Source: Lachnospiraceae bacterium
Lineage (GTDB): Bacteria > Bacillota_A > Clostridia > Lachnospirales > Lachnospiraceae
Assembly: GCA_016291475.1 (NCBI GenBank)
Contig: JAEEXJ010000033.1
Location: forward strand, 1-29,103
Direction: 5' to 3'
DNA: 29,103 bases
A model generated the notes under the pieces. That model made no database searches. It worked only from the letters and a program-made list of their open reading frames with translations, and was not told where the DNA came from. Made by a program: the position numbers and the translations under genes. This document shows positions 23,954 through 29,103 of the stretch, in pieces. Each line of letters opens with the position of its first letter. The stretch's first letter is position 1.

Positions 23954-24694
23954 ATGATCACAAGAGAACATTATAAAGATATCAACTATAAGCCGTTTCT
24001 GTTTTTTGTGGTATTCGGTGCAAGAGGGGATCAGCTGGAGGTTTCCGGAAGCAGACATCACGTGGAAGGAATGCCGGAAGGTCTTGAGTTCAATTGTCTG
24101 AATCGCAGTGAACATGCCGATTATATCGACGGCTTTTTTGAAGGACCGCTTGGCGATATCCTTCAGGAGGAAAATTCGGATTTGCTTGCACGGTGCAAGG
24201 AAGCTGAAGACTGTGTTGTTATCCAGGGCGAGATTGCAGAAGATGACAAGCTTGATTATATGAGGGATGTAATTGGAATCGGTAAGGCTTTCTTTGAACA
24301 GGGAGCTGCCGGTATCCTGGATATGCTTACTTTTACGTTATATCCAGATGAAGAATGGACGGAACGTTTCTTTGAAAAGGATGTAAATGCTCAGAACCAT
24401 GTCAAAATTCTTCTTTCTGAAGATGATGGACGCTGTTGGATCCATACCAGAGGCATTCTTGAATTTGGACGTCCAGATTTGAGTCTTTACGCTGATGATG
24501 AGAGTGTCGATGAATATATACAGATTATTAACCAGATGATCTTCTACAGCGGACAGGGTGTATTTTTCGATGGTACTTATACACTTCATAACGGCTCAGG
24601 GAATACTTATGAAGTAAAATCCGAATTTGTGGATGATTTTGATAATGAAGACTTTAATAATGCTTACTGTAAGGTAGAGGTTGTTGAAGAATAA
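23954..24694 (+). CDS. Acidic protein of unknown family
   Basis: A 246-residue soluble, acidic protein with no signal peptide or membrane helix. The start at 23954 has AAGAGGA upstream; the open frame extends 16 codons further back without a ribosome site. Visible landmarks are KPFLFFVVFGARGDQLEVSG near the start, ILDMLTFTLYPDEEW in the middle, and CWIHTRGILEFGRPDLSLY toward the C-terminus. The HTRG...FGRPDL stretch recalls DUF4261-type proteins, which often sit in immunity or effector neighbourhoods, but I am not certain. Flanked by the Imm51-like gene and an S51 peptidase. Confidence 0.65.
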   Translation: MITREHYKDINYKPFLFFVVFGARGDQLEVSGSRHHVEGMPEGLEFNCLNRSEHADYIDGFFEGPLGDILQEENSDLLARCKEAEDCVVIQGEIAEDDKLDYMRDVIGIGKAFFEQGAAGILDMLTFTLYPDEEWTERFFEKDVNAQNHVKILLSEDDGRCWIHTRGILEFGRPDLSLYADDESVDEYIQIINQMIFYSGQGVFFDGTYTLHNGSGNTYEVKSEFVDDFDNEDFNNAYCKVEVVEE

Positions 24695-24763
24695 GGGTAT
24701 TACTTTCAGTAAAACTCGCTATGGAATGGTTCATTCCCAATCGCAGTTTATGGAGATGCATAT

Positions 24764-25453
24764 ATGAGCAAAATTATATTTTTAACAAGCAGCCCTTTCA
24801 CAGGACGGGGACTTCCTTTTAACACGGAAAACGAATTTGTCAGCCGAATGCAGAAGGCCATGCATAAGTATAATAAGGGGCTTTTTATAACTGCATCACC
24901 GGATGATTATGATGAAACAGATGGTTTTTCATTTGGAATAAAATACACGGCAGAGCTTTCAGGAATGAAGTTTGAGTCTTATACAGTTTTAGATAGACGA
25001 AATCAAAACGATGCTGCGAAGTTGATAAAGAGTAGCAATTTTATTATCTTGGGAGGAGGCCACGTTCCAACACAAAATCAATTCTTTGGTGAGATAAGGT
25101 TAAAGGAACTCTTGGAGGATTTTGATGGCGTGATTTTCGGAATCAGCGCCGGAAGCATGAATAGCGCGGAAGAAGTTTATGCACAGCCGGAACTGGAGGG
25201 CGAATCATTAGATCCTAATTTTGTGCGTTTCATTCCCGGATTGGGTCTTACAAAAACCAAGCTGCTTCCTCATTACCAAGATACAAAAGACAGTTGCTTA
25301 GATGGTAAAAGACTTTTTGAAGATATTACGTATCCGGATAGCATGGGTCATACTTTTATTGCTATCCCTGACGGAAGTTATCTATATTCTGAAGATGGTA
25401 AGGAAGAATTAATGGGAGAGTATTTTGTCATTAGCGATGGTGGTATTGTATGA
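24764..25453 (+). CDS. Peptidase family S51 (peptidase E / cyanophycinase-like)
   Basis: A 229-residue protein of the S51 fold. The nucleophile elbow is GISAGSMN (Ser128), preceded by IILGGGHVPTQN, the usual GG(G)xP loop; the likely catalytic His170 is in LLPHYQD. Peptidase E cleaves Asp-X dipeptides; cyanophycinases are longer, and the size here fits the dipeptidase-like group. The start KIIFLTSSPFTG and the order of motifs match clostridial 'type 1 glutamine amidotransferase-like' entries. GGAGATG precedes the ATG. It appears to stand alone. Confidence 0.85.
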   Translation: MSKIIFLTSSPFTGRGLPFNTENEFVSRMQKAMHKYNKGLFITASPDDYDETDGFSFGIKYTAELSGMKFESYTVLDRRNQNDAAKLIKSSNFIILGGGHVPTQNQFFGEIRLKELLEDFDGVIFGISAGSMNSAEEVYAQPELEGESLDPNFVRFIPGLGLTKTKLLPHYQDTKDSCLDGKRLFEDITYPDSMGHTFIAIPDGSYLYSEDGKEELMGEYFVISDGGIV

Positions 25454-25499
25454 CATGCGCAAATTCAGGTTTGTCGAGATGAGCGATAGAACATAAAAG

Positions 25500-25625
25500 T
25501 TGAAGCTTGAAAACAAGAACTTTATTCGGTTTCAGAAGGATGATGCCGACAAAAGAAAGCGACTAGTTGTCTTTATTGAAGAAAAATGCGGAAATCTGCA
25601 AAAAAATAAAATCGCCGATTTATAA
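25500..25625 (+). pseudogene. Possible C-terminal remnant of a lost gene
   Basis: A frame of about 41 codons (NFIRFQKDDADKRKRLVVFIEEK and onward) ends at a TAA at 25623. It has sensible amino-acid make-up, but only a TTG as possible start and no ribosome site. The 262 nt from the S51 stop to the ATPase remnant otherwise hold only the promoter at 25628. Confidence 0.25.
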
Positions 25626-25627
25626 AC

Positions 25628-25656
25628 TTGACTTATAAGGCTCATGAGAATATAAT
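25628..25656 (+). promoter_or_regulatory. Sigma-A promoter upstream of the broken ATPase gene
   Basis: TTGACT (25628-25633), a 17-nt spacer, and a perfect TATAAT (25651-25656). It is one of the best promoter matches in the window, yet it leads only into a decayed gene and possibly onward to the XRE regulator. Confidence 0.75.
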
Positions 25657-25715
25657 GATCGAAGAAACTGAAATAAATTTCAGTGAAAAAATATTCAGAG
25701 TAGAGAGGCCTGGTT

Positions 25716-25811
25716 ATGTTCGTCGGAAGAGAGAATGAACTGACAGAGTTACAGAGTGAATTAAAGGATTGGAAGAAGAAAACAAAAAGCAGTTAGTAAT
25801 CTGTGAATTTT
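25716..25811 (+). pseudogene. Frameshifted, truncated AAA-ATPase (COG1672-like) remnant
   Basis: From the ATG at 25716 the frame reads MFVGRENELTELQSELKDW, the classic start of archaeal-type AAA ATPases (MF[VI]GRExEL), then hits TAG at 25794. In the next frame the expected continuation is still legible: EENKKQLVICEF, then a stop at 25809-25811. It breaks off just where the Walker A segment (GRRRxGKT) should come. So one indel plus a large 3' loss killed the gene. A good ribosome site (AGAGAGG) and promoter survive upstream. Such ATPases are common single-gene cargo in clostridia. Confidence 0.7.
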
Positions 25812-25884
25812 AAACTAGCGGTTAAATGACAAAAAAACCAAGCGGTGATATGCTATTATAGTTCCCCATAAATCCAAGTAGCGC

Positions 25885-25903
25885 GTACTCGCGTATCGAG
25901 TAC
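25885..25903. promoter_or_regulatory. Palindrome next to the XRE gene's ribosome site, candidate operator
   Basis: GTACTCG-CGTAT-CGAGTAC is a perfect 7-bp inverted pair with a 5-nt centre, directly touching AGGAGGAGG. It could be an autoregulatory operator of the XRE protein or an RNA hairpin masking the ribosome site. Confidence 0.5.
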
Positions 25904-25918
25904 AGGAGGAGGAATGTG

Positions 25919-26200
25919 ATGATCTATCGTCCGGAATATGACATGAAGGTCGTCGGACAGAACTTAAAACGTCTTCGTGTCGCAAAAAACCTCTCCGTAG
26001 ATGACGTAAGAGAGTATCTTTGTCTCGGATCAGTTCAGGCCATTTATAAGTACGAGAAAGGCAAGAGCTATCCCCAGGCAGATACCATGTTCGCATTGAT
26101 GGAGCTTTACGAAGCCAATCTTTACGATATAATCAAAGATCACGAAGAGGACGAACAGTCCTCTTCTGTTCATTTTATGGGGGATATGATGGCGGCATAG
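25919..26200 (+). CDS. XRE-family helix-turn-helix regulator
   Basis: A 93-residue protein with a Cro/C1-type HTH: VGQNLKRLRVAKNLSVDDVREYLCLGSVQAIYKYEKGKSYPQADTMFALMELYEANLYDII (about residues 12-72). The C-terminal tail is short and acidic, with no sensor domain. The start at 25919 is 6 nt after AGGAGGAGG; a GTG at 25916 is closer than ideal. A palindrome lies just upstream and another before the next gene, so it may control itself and the PARG-like gene 67 nt downstream. It could also be the antitoxin-like survivor of the broken locus upstream. Confidence 0.9.
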   Translation: MIYRPEYDMKVVGQNLKRLRVAKNLSVDDVREYLCLGSVQAIYKYEKGKSYPQADTMFALMELYEANLYDIIKDHEEDEQSSSVHFMGDMMAA

Positions 26201-26231
26201 ATGCAACTACTGGATAAATGATTATTGCTAT

Positions 26232-26246
26232 AGCGTATGATACGCT
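26232..26246. promoter_or_regulatory. Palindrome before the PARG-like gene, candidate operator
   Basis: AGCGTA-TGA-TACGCT is a perfect 6-bp inverted pair, 21 nt before the start codon. It shares GCGTAT-N-GA with the palindrome upstream of the XRE gene (25891-25898). Overlap with the leader suggests an operator, but proof is lacking. Confidence 0.4.
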
Positions 26247-26267
26247 TGATCTATAAGGAGAAAAACA

Positions 26268-27116
26268 ATGGGAAGAGATGAAAATGTAACAGTATTTAAG
26301 GATACAGAGAAGCTATGCAAGACAAATCCGAAGCTTTCGGAATCGGTCAAGAAAGCGACTGCAGCACAGAAACTGATATTGGAAAGTGATCCTTTAGCAG
26401 AGCAGAAGAAGGATCTTTATGAAGATACGGCCAAGGTAGTTGTCTCAAAGAAGAGAACCTATGAAGCTGCGGCAGGATACAAGGGACAGCATGTGGCAGT
26501 TCACAACTTTGCATCAGCGTCCAATCCTGGCGGTGGAGTGGTAAACGGAGCGAGTGCGCAGGAAGAGTGTCTATGCAGATGCTCTGGATTATTCTTCAGT
26601 CTTAATTCGCCTGCTATGTGGGAAGGCTTCTATCAGCCGCACAGAAACGCACATAATCCGATTCATAATGACGATATAATTTATACGCCGAATGTAACGG
26701 TGTTTAAATCTGATACGTCAATGCCTAAACTTATGTCAGAGGTGGACTGGTATGACGTGGATGTGATTACCTGCGCTGCGCCTAATCTTCGCAGTCAGCC
26801 CAGTAATCATTATAACAGCGGAGATGGAAACAAGCAGACAATGATGAAGGATAAGGATCTTTTAGCCCTTCATGAAAAGAGACTTCGTCGGATACTTGAA
26901 GTGGCACTGTCAGAAGGCTGTGACGCGATTATACTTGGAGCATTTGGTTGCGGAGCTTTTCAGAACAATCCTGAGGTTGTTGCTCTTGCAAATCGCAATG
27001 TAATAAAGGACTATCTGCATGCCTTTAAGAATATTGAGTTCGCGGTGTATTGCTCACCGCGCGATGATCGTAATTTCAAGATCTTTGAACGCGTTCTGAA
27101 GACATACTGCGGGTAA
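26268..27116 (+). CDS. Bacterial PARG-like macrodomain protein (TIGR02452 / DUF2263 type)
   Basis: The 282-residue protein has the bacterial poly(ADP-ribose) glycohydrolase signature GGG-x(6-8)-QEE as GGGVVNGASAQEE (residues 88-100), preceded by VHNFASASNPGG and followed by LCRCSGLFFSL. The C-terminal half has VDVITCAAPNLR and AIILGAFGCGAFQNNP, which are macrodomain ADP-ribose-binding loops. The two Glu of QEE are the expected catalytic pair. Such enzymes remove ADP-ribose from proteins or nucleic acids. TAAGGAG precedes the ATG. No ADP-ribosyltransferase gene is visible nearby. Family call is strong; the physiological substrate is unknown. Confidence 0.9.
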   Translation: MGRDENVTVFKDTEKLCKTNPKLSESVKKATAAQKLILESDPLAEQKKDLYEDTAKVVVSKKRTYEAAAGYKGQHVAVHNFASASNPGGGVVNGASAQEECLCRCSGLFFSLNSPAMWEGFYQPHRNAHNPIHNDDIIYTPNVTVFKSDTSMPKLMSEVDWYDVDVITCAAPNLRSQPSNHYNSGDGNKQTMMKDKDLLALHEKRLRRILEVALSEGCDAIILGAFGCGAFQNNPEVVALANRNVIKDYLHAFKNIEFAVYCSPRDDRNFKIFERVLKTYCG

Positions 27117-27208
27117 GGATGTTGAACTTTGCCGTCAATGACAACGAAAGAATGCTATGATATGCTTTCTTCAGATGCAGGAAACAGATTGAAATGGGAG
27201 GATCTATT

Positions 27209-27724
27209 ATGATGAAGATGACTTCAGCATATGCAAACAAAATGCTTAGAAAGCTCAATGAGGATAAGGAGTTCTGGCGCTCCAAGGAGAAAGAAGGCTG
27301 TCTGTATGTGGCGGCTCTTGATGAGGAGCCGGTAATTCCTGAATATGATTATGAAGAGGTGGCAAAGAACATCTCCGAAATTGATGAGAAGATTGTCAAG
27401 ATTAAGCATGCCATCAATGTAACAAACTGTACTAATGAGATTCAGGTTGGCGATGCCAAGATGACGGCGGATATGATTCTTGTTAAGATGGCTCAGCTTA
27501 ACAGACGAAAGTCCACTCTCGATGGAATGCGTAAGCAGCAGCCTAAGAGCAGAATCAATTCCGGCTTGTATTCTTCAAGAAAGACAGCCCCGGAATACCA
27601 GTACATCAATTATGATCTTGATCTCATCAAGAGAGAATATGAGCAGATTGATGCCGAGGTATCTGCTATGCAGATTGCTTTGGATAAGTATAATCAGACC
27701 GTTGAGTTTGATGTAGACATCTGA
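27209..27724 (+). CDS. Coiled-coil protein resembling the DIP1984 family
   Basis: A 171-residue, mostly helical charged protein. The region YEEVAKNISEIDEKIVKIKHAINVTNCTNEI, then MTADMILVKMAQLNRRKSTLDGMR, then NYDLDLIKREYEQIDAEVSAMQIALDKYNQTVEFDVDI, follows the layout of DIP1984/septicolysin-like proteins (helix, IN-x-TN turn, helix with a conserved R, final long helix ending near N-x-x-x-E-x-D). The start at 27209 lies 6 nt after GGGAGG; an earlier in-frame ATG at 27194 overlaps that ribosome site. Function is not established for the family. It is 92 nt after the PARG-like gene and may share its transcript. Confidence 0.75.
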   Translation: MMKMTSAYANKMLRKLNEDKEFWRSKEKEGCLYVAALDEEPVIPEYDYEEVAKNISEIDEKIVKIKHAINVTNCTNEIQVGDAKMTADMILVKMAQLNRRKSTLDGMRKQQPKSRINSGLYSSRKTAPEYQYINYDLDLIKREYEQIDAEVSAMQIALDKYNQTVEFDVDI

Positions 27725-27730
27725 GGTTAT

Positions 27731-27748
27731 GCCGCTTAGGCGGCTTTC
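27731..27748 (+). terminator. Weak candidate terminator
   Basis: A GCCGC-TTAG-GCGGC hairpin (27731-27744) followed by only three T residues, 6 nt after the coiled-coil gene. Confidence 0.35.
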
Positions 27749-27800
27749 CGTGCGGCGAGATTGATTTTGAAAATCTTATAACGGGCATTGTTAGGGGCGT

Positions 27801-28019
27801 ATGCACATAGGTTTAATGTTGTTGATCCCCGGTTATGTTGTTATTTTGTTATGGATTATTGTTGATGGTTCCTTAATAAGGAGCGAATGCAAACGCATAC
27901 AGATTCTCGCCCGCAGAAAACTTGGCGCATTTGTGCCTGGGGTATGGAAGTTCGGTTATACATGCTCCATTTTTATAGAATCGGAGGTTTCATATGTCTG
28001 TACTTATGTCAAAGGATAA
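27801..28019 (+). CDS. Possible small membrane protein
   Basis: A frame of 72 codons, with AGGGG 6 nt upstream of the ATG. The N-terminus (MHIGLMLLIPGYVVILLWIIV) would be one membrane helix, followed by a basic stretch (CKRIQILARRKLG). It overlaps the next, better-supported gene by 26 nt, and its C-terminal residues look unconstrained. Either a real short membrane protein or a remnant. Confidence 0.35.
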   Translation: MHIGLMLLIPGYVVILLWIIVDGSLIRSECKRIQILARRKLGAFVPGVWKFGYTCSIFIESEVSYVCTYVKG

Positions 28020-28290
28020 GAAAGAACTGATTGTTACGTGTGACTGTAAATGCGGGCAATCGTTCAGCATATGCGTTGATGATGAGTCGAAGGATTTGGA
28101 TTATTATGTGTTCCTCTGCTTTATGAAGTGCAACTTTGATACTGAGTACGATAAGAACCCTTGGAGAGCATTTAAGATTAAAATGAAGAAGATCTGGTTT
28201 ATTATCCGGGGTAAAGATTATTGCTACTCGGACACCGTAATGAAAAAAGCAGATTTCGAAGAGTTTAAGAAATACGTTAACCAGTTTTAG
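27994..28290 (+). CDS. Small Cys-rich conserved protein of unknown function
   Basis: A 98-residue protein with GGAGG 6 nt before its ATG. The N-terminal half is likely beta strand with a CDCKCG motif (residues 16-21): KKELIVTCDCKCGQSFSI. Then comes DYYVFLCFMKCNF. The C-terminal half is basic and helical (PWRAFKIKMKKIWFIIRGKDY), ending in KKADFEEFKKYVNQF. Similar short proteins occur in clostridial accessory and phage-type regions, as I recall. The Cys residues could bind a metal. A good terminator follows. Confidence 0.7.
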   Translation: MSVLMSKDKKELIVTCDCKCGQSFSICVDDESKDLDYYVFLCFMKCNFDTEYDKNPWRAFKIKMKKIWFIIRGKDYCYSDTVMKKADFEEFKKYVNQF

Positions 28291-28299
28291 ATAATCACT

Positions 28300-28327
28300 C
28301 CTGACAGAAATGTCAGGATTTTTTATT
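28300..28327 (+). terminator. Intrinsic terminator
   Basis: CCTGACA-GAAA-TGTCAGG: a perfect 7-bp stem with a GNRA-like tetraloop, followed by A and TTTTTT. Ten nt after the Cys-rich gene. Confidence 0.9.
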
Positions 28328-28379
28328 GTTAAATCGCTTGTTTAGTGACAATGATGGTGGGTATGGATAAAATTATACC

Positions 28380-28640
28380 ATGGAGGAAATGCAAGAGGGT
28401 CGGAATAATCTGCGGGCGCATGACTATACCGTTGATTATATCGTTACACATTGCTGCTCCAGCAGTACGCAGGTATTCCTTGGCGGTTCTATGTACAAGC
28501 CGGACAGGGAGACGGATCATCTTGAGTTTATAAAGAACTATGTGAATTACAAAAAGTGGTTCTTCGGACACTATCACGACAACAGAAACATTTTTGACAA
28601 GGAGATTCTGATCTACGAGCAGATGATAAGAATCTCATAG
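28380..28640 (+). pseudogene. C-terminal remnant of a calcineurin-like metallophosphoesterase
   Basis: The 86-codon frame reads as the last third of a class of clostridial metallophosphoesterases: EEMQEGRNNLRAHDYTVDYIVTHCCSSSTQ (metal-binding His in THC), then KPDRETDHLEFI, then YKKWFFGHYHDN (GHxH metal motif), and a closing YEQMIRI. The N-terminal part with the first metal sites (D-x-H, GD-x-x-D, GNHD) is absent: upstream there is only the terminator at 28300 and no homologous sequence. There is no ribosome site at the first ATG. It is therefore almost certainly inactive, although the frame itself has stayed open. Confidence 0.75.
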
Positions 28641-28649
28641 GAGGCGACC

Positions 28650-28934
28650 ATGGAAAAAGAGCTTAAATTGATACACGTTTGTGAAGTATGTGGAAAAACT
28701 AAGATTATGACACCGAAACAGGCATTTAATGAAGGCTGGGATTATCCGCCGCGAATGGGGACGTTTGGTGTAGTATCACCCCGAACTTGCGGAGATTGTG
28801 GGATAGTGGATACCCTTTGGATGGCACTTCAGTCGGGTAAGATAAAGAGCCTTGATGATATGACGCCGGAACAGCAAGTTGTTTTGGCAAGGATTCAAAA
28901 TGAGCCGGTGAGTATAACACCACCTGAGGATTAG
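28650..28934 (+). CDS. Small zinc-finger-like conserved protein
   Basis: A 94-residue protein with AGGAGG 5-6 nt before the ATG. Two Cys pairs, CEVCGKTK (residues 10-17) and CGDCG, frame a conserved-looking centre, GWDYPPRMGTFGVVSPRTCGDC, so one zinc site is likely. The C-terminal half is helical and ends VVLARIQNEPVSITPPED. I recognise the pattern as a recurrent hypothetical protein of Bacillota, without a known function. It follows the phosphoesterase remnant by 9 nt, so the two may once have been an operon. Confidence 0.75.
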   Translation: MEKELKLIHVCEVCGKTKIMTPKQAFNEGWDYPPRMGTFGVVSPRTCGDCGIVDTLWMALQSGKIKSLDDMTPEQQVVLARIQNEPVSITPPED

Positions 28935-28998
28935 TGCCACGTGGATAATGAGCAATAGTTAAGAGGGGATAGTCCGGATTTTTAAGGAGGAATACTGA

Positions 28999-29103
28999 AT
29001 GGCAGAGTCAATACTAAGAAAAGAAATAGAAGTATATTCCGAAAAGTACAATATTCACGGAATTATACGAGATTACGGAATGGTAACGAAACTGTTCTTT
29101 ACA
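28999..29103 (+). CDS. N-terminal part of an unidentified protein, cut by the window edge
   Basis: ATG at 28999, 8 nt after a strong AAGGAGG, opens 35 codons to the end of the window (MAESILRKEIEVYSEKYNIHG...). It is helical and charged, with no recognisable domain yet. Confidence 0.6.
   Translation, partial: MAESILRKEIEVYSEKYNIHGIIRDYGMVTKLFFT

Noticed and set aside
27801..28019. Small frame as a firm membrane protein gene
   Set aside because: Listed only at low confidence: it overlaps the next gene and its second half looks random.

Overview
The window looks like chromosomal DNA of a Gram-positive anaerobe of the Bacillota, class Clostridia, most likely Lachnospiraceae (Butyrivibrio-like). 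The reasons are the purine-rich Shine-Dalgarno sequences, lipobox lipoproteins, the ComEA/ComEC uptake genes, an OmpR-type response regulator with its kinase and a GerMN lipoprotein, a type-2 ArgC, and moderate GC content. This placement is inferred from protein style; no rRNA or tRNA gene lies in the window.

Layout. (1) 1-650: the 5' part of a LytTR-type response regulator on the minus strand, then a short palindromic repeat element. (2) 648-8504: arginine biosynthesis. argG on the minus strand is divergent from a plus-strand operon GNAT-argJ-argC-argB-argD, followed at close spacing by an orphan solute-binding-like protein. The AT-rich divergent gap holds ARG-box-like sites and promoters for both directions. 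(3) 8574-13934: a ComEA-like lipoprotein, then a tightly coupled run of response regulator, sensor kinase, GerMN lipoprotein, holA and trmL. (4) 13935-19160: an inverted-repeat element, an acyltransferase-3 membrane protein with a strong terminator, a 73-bp tandem repeat array, comEC, a PD-(D/E)XK-like protein, and an inverted copy of the same 73-bp repeat. (5) 19290-23366: mscL with an added zinc ribbon, a TPR lipoprotein, pyrF and glgA, ending in a clean terminator. (6) 23400-29103: an accessory-looking stretch of small, loosely spaced genes: an Imm51-like immunity protein, an acidic protein of unknown family, an S51 peptidase, a frameshifted AAA-ATPase remnant, an XRE regulator, a bacterial PARG/TIGR02452-like macrodomain protein, a coiled-coil protein, two small Cys-rich proteins and a truncated metallophosphoesterase.

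How the genes work together. GNAT/ArgJ, ArgB, ArgC and ArgD make N-acetylornithine and ornithine, and ArgG acts after citrulline; argF and argH are not present here. ComEA and ComEC are the DNA receptor and channel of a transformation machine. The two-component pair plus GerMN lipoprotein resembles the actinobacterial MtrA-MtrB-LpqB cell-envelope cassette.

The most unusual feature is the 73-bp repeat family. Its units have two interleaved stems (a-b-a'-b'). It occurs as a four-unit forward array and a one-and-a-half-unit reverse array, which together bracket comEC and the nuclease-like gene.
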